The position numbers were made by a program, and so were the translations under genes. Of a stretch of 64,000 nucleotides of DNA, positions 43,225-54,464 are shown one piece after another. This DNA comes from Siphonodentalium dalli. Taxonomy: Eukaryota > Mollusca > Scaphopoda > Gadilida > Siphonodentaliidae. The notes beneath the pieces were generated by a model. That model was not told the origin of the DNA and did no database searches. It saw only the letters and a program-made list of their open reading frames with translations. The stretch lies in the NCBI GenBank assembly GCA_032622095.1, contig CP136062.1:160080875-160144874 (forward strand), written 5' to 3'. How positions within the stretch are numbered: position 1 is the first letter of the stretch; every line of letters starts with the position of its first letter.

Positions 43225-44473
43225 TGATATAGTACCACCTCACACTCGAGATTCGAGACCAGCTGTTAATACATAATATGACTTTAATCCACATGTTTAT
43301 CACAATCATGGCACTCGAGGATCATGAGAATCTGTTATTACATAATTATACCCCCACTTTCAAAGAAAATGGGGGGTATACTGGATTGACTGCGTCCGTC
43401 CGTCCGTCACGCTTTCTCCCTCCGTGTGTCGCGCCGTCCGTCCAACCTCATAACTCCAACAACTATGAACCGATTTCAATAATTTATTTTGAAGTTACGC
43501 CTCATTTTCGACTTAATTCTGTCTGACTTAATAACTTTAACAAATATGAACCGTTTTCAAATTTTGTTGGTATACATGCTTCTCACAATACCCTCTCTAC
43601 ATGATGCGGCTAGGGATTGGCTCAAACTGTTTTTCGTAATATTACACTTCATTTTCGACTTATTTTGACTTAGAAAATTCTGTCCGACTTAATAACTTTA
43701 ACAAATATGAACCAATTTGAATAATTTTTTCTGTACAAGCTTCTTGTGACACCAAATCGATATTATTAATCCGAATTTTTCTTTAAAGTTAAAAATCTTT
43801 TTTGTTGGGTTTACGGATAATGCGGGTTGAATTTGCCACGGTGGCGGTATACTAGCACTCGAGTGCACACCTCTTGTATGTCTTTAATCCACATATTTAT
43901 CACATGGCACTCGAGGATCATGAGAATCTGTTATTACATAATATGACTTTAATCCACAGGTTCATCACATGACTATCAAGGTTCAGACCAACAATTAATA
44001 CATAATATGACTTTAATCCACAGGTTCATCACATGACTATCAAGGTTCAGACCAACAATTAATACATAATATGACTTTAATCCACAGGTTCATCACATGA
44101 CTATCAAGGTTCAGACCAACAATTAATACATAATATGACTTTAATCCACAGGTTTATCACATGACACTCGAGGTTCAGACAAACAATTAATACATAATAT
44201 GACTTTATTCCACAGGTTCATCACATGACTATCAGGTTCAGACCAACAATTAATACATATTATGACTTTAATCCACAGGTTTATCACATGACACTCGAGG
44301 TTCGAGACAAACAATTAATACATAATATGACTATAATCCACAGGTTTATCACATGACACTCGAGGTTCGAGACCAACAATTAATACATATTATGACTTTA
44401 ATCCACAGGTTTATCACATGACACTCGAGGTTCGAGACAAGCAATTAATACATAATATGACTTTAATTGACAG
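43225..44473. repeat. Tandem copies of exon N acceptor junction
   Basis: About ten units of 64-90 bp: ATATGACTTTAATCCACAG followed by GTTTATCACATGACACTCGA then GGTTCGAGAC. This is the exon N acceptor (ATTGACAG) plus the first 30-40 coding bases (GTTTATCGCATGACACTCGA). Most copies keep CCACAG, so many competing acceptors precede the true one. The array is split by the element at 43347-43877. Confidence 0.93.
43347..43877. mobile_element. Helitron-like element inserted into the exon N array without duplication
   Basis: Starts TATACCCCCACTTTCAAAGA (hairpin with AATGGGGGGTATAC), then GCGTCCGTCCGTCCGTC and units with AACAAATATGAACCG and TAACTTTAAC. The tail hairpin GCACTCGAGTGC is followed by ACACCTCTTGT. 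Removing 531 bp restores a normal array unit (TTACATAAT + ATGTCTTTAATCC) with no duplicated or lost bases, within a 1-2 base ambiguity. Confidence 0.85.
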
Positions 44474-44644
44474 GTTTATCGCATGACACTCGAGGTTCGA
44501 GACAAGCTGTTCTCCAACACAACCCAGGTTCAACTGACTGTGGAAGATGTGAATGATAACCGACCTCAGTTCACGATGCCGGTGTATACAGTAACGGATG
44601 TGGAGGAGAACGATCAGCCAGCCACCAGAAGACTTATCGTACAA
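44474..44644 (+). CDS. CadN: CadN-like exon N (repeat 9 end, repeat 10 start)
   Basis: Acceptor AATTGACAG at 44473, donor GTGAGT at 44645, 57 codons in phase 0. VYRMTLEVRDKLFSNTTQV and QLTVEDVNDNRPQF end repeat 9 with a canonical linker. YTVTDVEENDQPATRRLIVQ begins repeat 10. The acceptor is followed by the sequence that seeds the upstream array. Confidence 0.92.
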
Positions 44645-44747
44645 GTGAGTTGAAATAATTATATATTATCACTACAGTGAATTTATCTGCTTGTCGCTTT
44701 ACATCTCGTTCTTGAGAAAATAAGTCAGTTTTACAAATATTCTTTAA

Positions 44748-45129
44748 CCCTTTACCCAACAGAAGGGCCCTGTGCAAATGCATTCTCTTATATATGCGAG
44801 TCGACCATAGGTCGCCTCGCATATATAAGAGAATGCATTAGCTTAACACATTAAAAATTATAAAATTGTTAAAGAATGTAAGAAAAAATGGTAAAAAGTG
44901 TTAAAAAAAGATTATTTTTTAGGCCAATGCATTCTCTTATATATGCGAGGCGACCTATGGTCGACTCGCATATATAAGAGAATGCATTGGCACAGGGCTA
45001 ACTGTAACTATCACAATGTGGTCAAGGAGCCGGTTCCAATGATATCCAAATGTGTATGGTTTTATTGAGACAGACCGAAGATATTTTAGGCTGTTGAAGC
45101 TTTATTTGGCCGGTTTGTTGGGTAAAGGG
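44748..45129. mobile_element. piggyBac-like palindromic MITE, full copy
   Basis: TTAA at 44744-44747, CCCTTTACCCAACAGAAGGG ... GGTTTGTTGGGTAAAGGG, then TTAA at 45130-45133. Two hairpins as in 29362-29817. The right TTAA is shared with the next MITE. Confidence 0.85.
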
Positions 45130-45133
45130 TTAA

Positions 45134-45300
45134 CCCTTTCAGTGCCAAGTCCGATTTTTGTATCAACCCATATTTCCTTGATCATTTTTCAAATTTATTG
45201 ATTATAATAATGTGATACATTGCTGGAAAGAGCTCTTAGAGCTCTTTCCATCAATGTATCACATTATTATAATCAATAAATTTTAAAAATGATCAATTTT
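45134..45300. mobile_element. Truncated GTGCCAAGTC MITE sharing a TTAA with its neighbour
   Basis: CCCTTTCAGTGCCAAGTCCG begins right after the TTAA at 45130. The palindrome centre (GAGCTCTTAGAGCTC) and most of the second arm follow, ending about 25 bases before exon O without the expected terminus. Confidence 0.75.
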
Positions 45301-45324
45301 ATAGTTAATGCTTTCTCTCCCTAG

Positions 45325-45640
45325 GTGTCAGCTACAGATGCTGATGTTAATCGGCCAACGAACATGAAGTACAGTCTTTCGACAGAGGGACTCGACGACT
45401 ATTTTGAGATAGATGCACAGTCTGGTGAAATATATCTCTTGCGCGCTCTTGACCGAGACCCAGCAACTTACGGACGACCAGTTTATCGATTCAATGTGGT
45501 TGCAGAAGATGAGCCAGGAACTCCTCGTCCACTGAAGCAATTTGCACAGGTCGAAGTTCATCCCATAGACGTAAACGACAATGCACCAATATTTTCCCCC
45601 ACTACATTGGTTGGTCACGTTGATGAAAATTCTGCAGCAG
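45325..45640 (+). CDS. CadN: CadN-like exon O (repeat 10, repeat 11 start)
   Basis: Acceptor CTCTCCCTAG at 45324, donor GTAAAA at 45641 (weak +5). VSATDADVNRPTNMKYSL, YFEIDAQSGEIYLLRALDRD and YRFNVVAEDEPGTPRP form repeat 10, ending VEVHPIDVNDNAPIF (canonical linker). VGHVDENSAA begins repeat 11. Phase 0 in, one base out. Confidence 0.93.
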
Positions 45641-45661
45641 GTAAAAACATTTAGCTTGTAA

Positions 45662-46109
45662 GCAAGCCTTGAAATAGTTGGCTTCTGTCATTTGCCGAAT
45701 GAGGTCCCTAGAGGATAAAGTTAGTGATGCTACACCGCGCAGCAGGCTAGCATCACTACATTCACCCTCTGCAGACTTCATTATGCTTCAGCCTCATCTT
45801 CGGGAATATCTATAGTCTCGAATTAACATTGTTTTAGTTACTTTTTCCCTTTTGTTCAGTTTCTATATCCCCTAATTTGCAGAAGATAAAATGCATAATA
45901 GAGGTGACTAATGGGTGAACATCACCAACTTTAACTGGGGAACTTCAATCTGATCCTTTGTCTGCCATAGAAGTGGAGGCCTAAGCAGAATGAGGTACCC
46001 AGAGGGTGAATTTGGCAATGCTAGCCGCTATGTGGGATAGCGTCACTAAATTCACCCTCTGGGGACCTCATTCTGCAAATGTCAGACACACTCTATCCAG
46101 GCTTGTTGG
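45662..46109. mobile_element. Foldback MITE, full copy just after exon O
   Basis: Outer ends CAAGCCTTGAAATAGTTGGC and CACTCTATCCAGGCTTG, two hairpins of the GAGGTCCC(C/T)AGAGG type and the usual middle (CTCGAATTAACATTGTTTTA). It begins about 20 bases after the exon O donor. Flanks TTGTAAG and TTGGTGAG hint at a duplication. Confidence 0.78.
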
Positions 46110-46329
46110 TGAGGCCACAGCAATTTTATTAGTTGGTTTACAAAACATCAGGAAAAAAATCTCTAAATGGCAGAGTGAATAAAAAAAACTTAGGCAGGTC
46201 TCGACATACCAATTGAAGATTATTACACACAATCCTGGTGCTTGCAAATCTCATAATATTCATCTGAAATCACTTTTTGCTAATAAAAATAAATAAAACC
46301 AACATTAAAATCTAAATTATACCCATTTT

Positions 46330-46845
46330 TATACGCCCGTTTGAAAAAACAGTCGTATTATGTAAATGGGTTGTCCGTCCATGATAACTTTAGATTGAAT
46401 CGAGTGAACTGAACCAAATTTGGTATGTTAGTTTACCACACCAAAATACAGATCAAGTTTCGTCTGCATGATTTTGACTGAGTTACGTCCCTTTTTCAAT
46501 TAGATTTTACCTGATTTGCGGTTTCCGGATGATAACTTTAGATTGCATCAAGTGAACTGAACCAAATTTGTTACATTAGTTTACCACCCCAAAATACAGA
46601 TCAAGTTTTGTCGGCATGATTTTGACTGAGTTATGTCTCTTTTTCGACTTAGATTTTACCTGATTTGCGGTTTCCGGATGATAACTTTAGATTGAATCAA
46701 GTGAACTGAACCAAATTTGGTATACAGATCAAGTTCAAATATTATTTCGTCTTAAGTCAAAGGTTTCAAACAATTGAATTAAACCTTGCCCCACACTACT
46801 CCAGAAATGGGCGTATTATGCCACGTCCCGATGGCGTGCTCTTGT
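46330..46845. mobile_element. Helitron-like element, TATACGCCCG family
   Basis: Head TATACGCCCGTTTGAAAAAA then CAGTCGTATTATG, GTCCGTCC, and about three units of 140-150 bp (GATAACTTTAGATTGAATC, GAACTGAACCAAATTTGGTA, GATTTTGACTGAGTTA). The tail GGGCGTATTATGCCACGTCC then GATGGCGTGCTCTTGT is an imperfect hairpin plus CTCTTGT. Confidence 0.7.
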
Positions 46846-47029
46846 CCCATGGTATTATGACTGATAGAACTTTCTTTTATGTTGCAATTTTGGTATAATA
46901 GTTCTCAGCAGGTTTGTAAACCAACTAAATAAGTAAATTTGTGTCGCATAACTTTTTTTTTTAAATCTGATCCTGCCCCTAAATAAAGAAGAGCAACTTT
47001 ACAAACAGTACTGTATTTTTTATTTTGCA

Positions 47030-47282
47030 TGACTAAATCTTTTGGCATGCAACATCCAACATTTTCTATCCAATTGATTCCAAACTTTATATGGATCTCA
47101 AAATGGGAGCAATTGAATTGTTCTTAGTTTCTTTGGAAAATATGGCAGACAGCAGTCATCATGGATTTCACATTAGAATCCATTGACACATCCTGCAGTT
47201 CACATCTATTGGAGAACTATTTGAAATGAAAACAGTTTCATCTACAAAATACAACCCCTTCACTAAAACTTTTAGACTTTCC
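47030..47282. repeat. Dispersed repeat, second copy of 42462-42705
   Basis: Same order of short motifs as the first copy, direct orientation, more diverged. No coding content. Confidence 0.5.
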
Positions 47283-47316
47283 TTATTATTTATCATTCCA
47301 TTGAATGTAATTGCCC

Positions 47317-48124
47317 CAGTTCTGATTAAAACCATACTCAGACTATAAAAGTACTGAGTCTGATGAAACCCGCTATCTGTCGATTTACTGTCGCTATAAA
47401 TAACTTCCACAGACAACCCCCTGCAGTATGACGTCACTGCCCACATTTGTCTTTAAACATAGCTTTGATTGACATAATGTAGTTTCGGTTTCGTTTTCGC
47501 TTAAGAGTTTCGTTTCCACAGACTCTTTATGGCAGTTCCTGGGAGAATTGATGCTACGCATTCTCTCAGAATATTTTCTGCGCCTTGTGACATAATTTTA
47601 ACTGAGATTAATCATGTTTAACAAACTTTAAATGCGTTTATGACTCGAAACAAAATAATATTTTCTTTGTTAAATTTCGAAGTTAACATCATATGCCGGA
47701 AATTAAATAAATTTACGACATCGCGACTTCTAAATTATTCGGTACTAAATGTTGAATTTCTTAATAACATTCAATTATATTACATATTAAGTAAAATTAG
47801 TCAATTCTGCACTCTTTAAATACGCTTTTCAATGTTAAATTTGCTGTCGTAAAACTCTGAATTTGTAAACATTAGCCATGCGGCGGAAAGTTATTGTGCT
47901 ATTTATAACTATTGGGCGGGGTTTACTGGAATCGGCACCGGCTGAAGGAATTCCCCTAGTCTTGGGGATTCCCTGCGACTATCGCCTGATTGGTTACCTC
48001 GTGTTCTTGAGGATATTGTGATTGGCTGGCAATTACGTAATTCGTGCTGGGAGTAATGGAACCTCTACCCATTGTCATTAGACTCAGCACTTTTAGAGTC
48101 TGAGTATGGTTTTAATCAGAACTG
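47317..48124. mobile_element. Mutator-like element with exact 9-bp duplication
   Basis: Terminal inverted repeats of about 49 bp begin CAGTTCTGATTAAAACCATA and CTCAGACT(A)TAAAAGT; they match with about four changes. TAATTGCCC flanks both ends (47308-47316, 48125-48133). Long inverted repeats with a 9-bp duplication fit Mutator-type transposons. The 808 bp have no recognisable transposase. The element sits 44 bases upstream of exon P. Confidence 0.85.
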
Positions 48125-48168
48125 TAATTGCCCCATCCCTACTAATCCAATTTGTATGTACTTTTCAG

Positions 48169-48644
48169 ATGTGTTTGTCATGCATGTGTTAGCTACAGAC
48201 GCAGATGCCTCAGAAAATGCTAGAGTAACATATACGTTTCGTAGTTCCTTCGTTGGATCAAATGATAAAGACCTATTCACGATCACTGAAGGTGGTGCTG
48301 TGTATACCCACTCCGACGGTTCCGATCTTGACGCCGAAATGAGAAGAGAGTACACTTTACTTGTCGTAGCAACAGACCATGGCAATCCGGCTCAGTCCTC
48401 AAAAGCTAATATTACTATTTGGCTCAATGACTTAAACGACAACACGCCAAGATTCATGAGATCTGAATACGAGATCAGCATCTCAGAAAATCAAGCATTG
48501 GGAACGGAGATTCTTGAGTTACGGGCAACCGATGCGGATGAGCTTGATAATAATCTTCAATTTAGCCTCGATCCAAATCAGTTCTTCACTGTCCAGACTA
48601 TTGATTTAGATCAGCTATACAAGGGATCTCTGCAACTAAACCAG
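48169..48644 (+). CDS. CadN: CadN-like exon P (repeat 11, repeat 12 start)
   Basis: Acceptor TACTTTTCAG at 48168, donor CAG|GTGTGT at 48645. With the base from exon O: DVFVMHVLATDADASENARV, FTITEGGAVYTHSDGSDLDA and YTLLVVATDHGNPAQSS, ending ITIWLNDLNDNTPRF. EYEISISENQALGTEILELR, ATDADELDNNLQFSLDPNQF and LYKGSLQLNQ follow as repeat 12. The exon ends in phase 0 at the first unit of a long minisatellite. Confidence 0.93.
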
Positions 48645-51600
48645 GTGTGTATCCCCGACCCTCTATCATGTGTGTATCCCCCAATCATTTACCAGGTATG
48701 TATCCCCTGACCCTCTACCAGATGTATATCCCCTTATCATTTACCAGGTGTGTATCCCCCAATCATCTCCCAGGTGTGTATCCCCCGACCCTCTACCAGG
48801 TGTGTATCCCCCGATCATTTACCAGGTGTGTATCCCCCCGACCCTCTACCAGGTGTGTATCCCCCGACCCTCTACCAGGTGTGTATCACCCGACCCTTTA
48901 CCAGGTGTGTATCCCCCCGATCCTCTACCAGGTGTGTATCCCCCGATCATCTACCAGTTGTGTATCCCATGTTCATCAGGCCTGGAAATCTCAAGGCGGG
49001 CTGCCCGCCTAGAATTTTCCAAGGCAGGCTTTTTATAGCCCGCCTCGTCTACGATAGGACATTTATTATTTAGTTATTTTATTGTGTTTAATGAGTAAAA
49101 TACTGCATCGAAGTTGTAATTATATTGTACAGTGTGGGGACTAATCGCATGCGTGACCTGACGGTAATGTCAAATAGGAATTATATCGGAATCAGTAAAT
49201 TCCGGAACGAACTGTTTCGTAAATCTGATCTTTTGATCGATTCTCACACATTTTATGACCAAAATAAATTATTTCGCTTCATAAGATTGAGCTTACAATA
49301 TATTTCACTGGATAAAATGAACACATGTTTGTTGATAGTGAGAACGAAATGTCATCGTCCCAATTAAGGTCAACCTTTCGGTCCGATTTCGGTTCCTATC
49401 AGTGAAAATTGTATTTAGCTTGCAGCCGTCTTTTATCGCTTCGATTGACAATATTTTAATATAATTAGCTAAATGTATCCACGTATTCTAGTTTACACTG
49501 TTATTCAATTATTAAAGTTCAGAAACTATTTTCTATGTCCCCAATTGCAAACACCCAGTAAATCTCTAGATAGCGACTGCGATCGGCAATGGAATATGGA
49601 TTACTTTGAGAGAAAAAGCAGTCAATATTCAAGTGCAAATATACTGGTGTTAATATTGTTCTTGATTGTGTATTTTATGTAAAATTACACTTTCATGGAG
49701 AATGCTTTTAACGTGGACAAACTCACCCAATTCCGTTGCATGGGTTGGACACCGACTGACAAATTGTTGAGTACAAACACTCTTACATTTTGTTTCTGGT
49801 TCATATAAATTATCATAACATATAAAACATAGTTAAATATTCACCATACCATAATTACTGTGTGGGATTTTGACATTCACAACTCTGTGGACACTTTGTT
49901 TCCACATGAAAAAAATTAATTTAGATGGAGTTATACAACATCAAAAATAGACAAACTAACCTAAATCATAACTTTAAAAGTTGAGGAGGGCTATAGCCCT
50001 CCTAGGCATATCTAGGAGGGCTATTAATAGCCCTCCTGGATTTTCTAGATCGCCAGCCCTGGTTCATCCACCAGGTGTGTATCCCCCAACCCTCTACCAG
50101 ATGTGTATCCCCTGATCATCTACCAGGTGTGTATCCCCCGATCAACTGCCAGGTGTGTATCCCCCGATCATCCACCAGGTGTGTATCCCCCAACCCTCTA
50201 CCAGATGTGTATCCCCCGATCATCTACCAGGTGTGTATCCCCCGATCATCTGCCAGGTGTGTATCCCCCGATCATCTACCAGGTGTGTATCCCCCTATCA
50301 TCCATCAGGTGTGTATCCCATGTTCATTCACCAGGTGTGTATCCCCCGATCATCTACCAGTTGTTTATCCCCTGACCCTCTACCAGGTGTGTATTCCCCG
50401 ATCATCTACCAGGTGTGTATCCCCCGATCATCTACCAGGTGTGTATCCCCCGATCATCTACCAGGTGTGTATCCCCCGATCATCTACCAGGTGTGTATCC
50501 CCCGACCCTCTACCAGGTGTGTATCCCCCGATCATCTACCAGGTGTGTATCCCCCCATCATCTACCATGTGTGTAACCCCCGATCATCTACCAGGTGTGT
50601 ATCCCATGTTCATCTACCAGGTGTGTATCCCCCGCCTCTACCAGGTGTGTATCCCATGTTCATCTACCAGGTGTGTATCCCCCAATCATCTACCAGGTGT
50701 GTATCCCCCAACCCTCCACCAGGTGTGTATCCCTCGACCCTCTACCAGGTGTGTATTCCCCAACCCTCTACAAGGTGTTTATCCACTGACCCTCTACCAG
50801 GTGTGTATCCCCCGACCCTCTACCAGATGTGTATCCCCCGATCATCTGCCAGTTGTGTATCCCCCGATCATCTGCCATGTGTGTAACCCCCGCCTCTACC
50901 AGGTGTGTATCCCATGTTCATCTACCAGGTGTGTATCCCCCAATCATCTACCAGGTGTGTATCCCCCAACCCTCCACCAGGTGTGTATCCCTCGACCCTC
51001 TACCAGGTGTGTATTCCCCAACCCTCTACAAGGTGTTTATCCACTGACCCTCTACCAGGTGTGTATCCCCCGACCCTCTACCAGATGTGTATCCCCCGAT
51101 CATCTGCCAGTTGTGTATCCCCCGATCATCTGCCAGGTGTGTATCCCCTGATCATTCATCAGATGTGTATCCCCCGATCATCTGCCAGGTGTGTATCCCC
51201 CGACCCTCTACCAGGTGTGTATCCCCTATCATCCATCAGATGTGTATCCCACAATCATCTGCCAGGTGTGTATCCCCTGATCATCTGCCAGGTGTGTATC
51301 CCCTGATCATCTGCCAGGTGTGTATCCCCTGATCATCTGCCAGGTGTGTATCCCCCAATGATCTACCAGATGTGTATCCCTCGACACTCTGCCAGGTGTG
51401 TATCCCCCGACCCTCTACCAGGTGTGTATCCCCTGACCCTCTACCAGGTGTGTATCCCCTGATCATCCATCAGGTGTGTATCCCCCGATCATCTGCCAGG
51501 TGTGTATCCCCCAACCCTCTACCAGGTGTGTATCCCCTTATCATCTTCAAGGTGTGTATCCCTCGATCATCTGTCAGGTGTGTATCCCCCGACCCTCTAC

Positions 51601-51750
51601 CAGGTGTGTATCCCCTGATTATCTGCCAGGTGTGTATCCCCAATCATCTACCACGTGTGTATCCCCAGACCCTCTACCAGGTGTGTATCCCCCGACCCTC
51701 TACCAGGTGTGTATCCCCCGACCCTCTACCAGGTGTGTATCCCCCGACAG
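48640..51750. repeat. 26-bp minisatellite seeded by the exon P donor (about 75 units)
   Basis: Unit (C)TACCAGGTGTGTATCCCC then CGATCAT or CGACCCT. The first unit is the exon P end itself (AAACCAG|GTGTGTATCCCC). About 13 units lie before and 64 after a hAT element at 48978-50060. Nearly every unit holds CAGGTGTGT, a plausible donor. A 26-bp unit without stops gives long ORFs in several frames; these are not genes. Confidence 0.95.
48978..50060. mobile_element. hAT-like element inside the exon P minisatellite
   Basis: Ends AGGCCTGGAAATCTCAAGG and ATCGCCAGCCCT, each followed inward by short hairpins (GCGGGCTGCCCGCC; GAGGGCTATTAATAGCCCTC). Flanked by TGTTCATC (48970-48977) and GGTTCATC (50061-50068), seven of eight bases equal, both derived from array units. 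1,083 bp, no transposase seen. Confidence 0.78.
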
Positions 51751-52218
51751 ATTTTACAGGAAAGAAGCCCTCACACTGAACTGTATGGATCATATCTCCA
51801 CCCTGTGCTGACAGAAGGAAAGGGTTAAACTTATTGTCGCTAACTCATGATATACCTGCCTGGATTAGTCACGCCCCCAGTGTATAGCTGCGTATACTGA
51901 TGTGCCAGTTTTATTTTCCTCCTCGCCACTGATCTAATGTAGTATCTTTCTGAATTTTGATTTTTTCAACTCAAAATTTATTTGTCGCTACCCAACATGC
52001 AATTTATTTGTTGCTAACACAATCAATTTTATATTTATATTGGCTTTATACAGGAAAGTTCTGCTTCATACGCACTTTCCTTATTTTCATAAAGCCGATC
52101 AAAAAATGTCATCTGTTCACGTCTATTTGTAAATTTCTGACATAATTTTGACTAACAATTTAAAAATAGATTGCCATCTTGACCATGATTATATTGTATT
52201 CTCTTTGCCCATTTTCAG

Positions 52219-52463
52219 GCTGTGGACTATGAGAACGAACATCATCGATATTTCAATCTTACTGCTTACGTCAAAGATAACAGGGATCCGATTCACACGA
52301 ATCAGACAAGAATCATCGTTCATGTTACTGACTTCAATGATAATGCTCCAGTAATCGCACCACAGCTCAAGAGCCTCGAGAGACACGAAAACATTGCCCC
52401 CGGCACGGAATTACAAACCTTCACTGCAACTGATGGAGATAGCGGACAGAATGCGGAATTCAC
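52219..52463 (+). CDS. CadN: CadN-like exon Q (repeat 12 end, repeat 13 start)
   Basis: Acceptor CCCATTTTCAG at 52218, donor GTAAGT at 52464. AVDYENEHHRYFNLTAYVKD continues directly from QLNQ of exon P. IIVHVTDFNDNAPVI is a canonical linker. HENIAPGTELQTFTATDGDS and GQNAEF begin repeat 13. Phase 0 in, phase 2 out. Confidence 0.92.
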
Positions 52464-52514
52464 GTAAGTTCATTTAAATTAAATCCACTACATTATTAGC
52501 TCAACTTGACAGAT

Positions 52515-54464
52515 ATCAAGTTATGAATAGATCTATAACACTCGCATTATATTTATGTGTACCCATACAATTCGTCCATCCATCCATCTGTCTGTGTGTG
52601 TCTGTCTGTCCGTCCGTCTGTCTGTCTAGCCATCTGTAGACACTTTACACATAATGCGATAACTCAAACTTTTTCTATCCGAATTAAATTTTGTATATGA
52701 GTTTCTCAGCCCAAAATACAGATCGAGTTCGAATATGGGTTTGATCCAAGTTTTTGTTATAAATAAAAAATGTTTTTATTTTTTAAATAATTAACAAAAT
52801 GTAATGTAACTTAGATTGAACTCCTTGCTCAATTAAAATTTTTTTATTTTTTTTTAAGTTAAAAAACACCATTTATAACTACATCAGGGTACCCCGAGTC
52901 ACCACACCAAATTTGGTTTAAATCGATCCAAACTCATGTTTTATGTACTTGTAAATATGTTTGGAGTGATATCAAACCCAATTCACCAATTTCATCCCAT
53001 GCCTTTGGACTACTTAGCTATTAATATGGCTATATCATTTTCTGATGTCTCTTATGCCAATGTGCAGATAAAGAAAGCTATTGTATCTAAACTTAAACAA
53101 ATGTTTCAACATACGCATGACTACAAAATCTGAGTATATCACTCTACAGATGGTCTGAGGTCATTATAAATTTGATAGGTTTAATACAGATGCCAAGATT
53201 CAGCATAAACAAAACCAGTGATTAGTTGACAGCTCTGCTATATAATTAATATTAATGGGTCAGCAGTGAGGTGACTTATCTTGATGTCTGTGTTATTGGT
53301 AGAATTTGATCCATTATCATTGTAAACTTAAATTGGACTCTATTAACCCAAGTATTCCATGTCCGGGTCACCTTTTCACATTTAATCCAAGGCTGCGCTG
53401 GTGCAGCATTACAAATCCTGTGCCAATGCATTCTCTTATACATGCGAGTCTCCCTATTTGACCAATAAATTCAATAAGTTGTGATATTATATACATTTGT
53501 CTATAATAGTACATAACAGTATACTCCATAATTCAACATCAAAACTCTAATTTATGATTCTGATCATAGTAATTTACTATCGCCAAGGGATGGGTTAAAC
53601 ATCTGCCGATTGTGATCGGCCCCTCGTCACTTACTGTTGGGGTATCTTTAGTTCAAGTGATAACTATGAATACATATTTAACACTCATATTATTTTTACT
53701 TATATTTGGGGCATCTTAAGCTCCAGTTATAATCATGATTAGATCTATAACACTCACTTTATTTTTACTTACTGTCGGTATATCTTAAGCTCCAGTGATA
53801 ACCATGAATAGATCTATAACATTCATATTATTTTTACTTACTGTCGGGTCATCTTAAGCTCCAGTGATAACCATGAATACATCTATAACATTCATATTAT
53901 TTTTACTTACTGTCGGGTCATCTTAGGCTCCAGTGATAACCATGAATACATCTATAACACTCACTTTATTTTTACTTACTGTCGGGTCATCTTAAGCTCC
54001 AGTGATAACCATGAATAGATCTATAACATTCATATTATTTTTACTTACTGTCGGGTCATCTTAGGCTCCAGTGATAACCATGAATACATCTATAACACTC
54101 ACATTATTTTTACTTACTGTCGGGTCATCTTAAGCTCCAGTGATAACCATGAATACATCTATAACATTCATTTTATTTTTACTTACTGTTGGGATATCTT
54201 AAGCTCCAGTGATAACCATGAATACATCTATAACATTCATATTATTTTTACTTACTGTCAGGTCATCTTTGGCTCCAGTAATAACCATGAATACATCTAT
54301 AACATTCATATTATTTTTACTTACAGTTGGGGCATCTTAAGCTCCAGTGATAACCATGAATAGATCTATAACATTCATATTATTTTTACTTACAGTTGGG
54401 GCATCTTAAGCTCCAGTGATAACCATGAATACATCTATAACACTCATATTATTTTTACTTACAG
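52515..54464. repeat. Tandem copies of exon R acceptor junction
   Basis: About ten units of 85-88 bp: CATTATTTTTACTTACTGTC, GGGTCATCTTAAGCTCCAGT then GATAACCATGAATAGATC. The seed is the exon R acceptor TTTTTACTTACAG plus TTGGGGCATCTTAAGTTCCA. Distal copies read TTACTG (AG lost). The last one or two upstream copies (near 54325 and 54400) still read TTACAGTTGGGG. Confidence 0.93.
52551..53628. mobile_element. Helitron-like element, ATGTTTACCC family, within the exon R array
   Basis: Head TTTATGTGTACCCATAC, GTCTGTCTGTCCGTCCG, body with CTCAGCCCAAAATACAGATC and CACCACACCAAATTTGGTTT, tail GCCAAGGGATGGGTTAAACA then GCCGATTGTGATCGGC and CCCTCGT. The left flank (TGAATAGATCTATAACACTC) and right flank (ACTTACTGTTGGGG) belong to one array unit, so the insertion split the array. 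A T run hides the exact joint. Confidence 0.75.

Noticed and set aside
47317-48124. hAT assignment for the element before exon P
   Set aside because: The duplication is 9 bp, not 8, and the terminal repeats are long; Mutator-like fits better.
50075-51151. 358-residue ORF with STRCVSPDHLPGVYPP repeats, and similar ORFs in other frames
   Set aside because: It is the 26-bp minisatellite read through. Because 26 is not a multiple of three and the unit has no stop, all three frames stay open. No gene.
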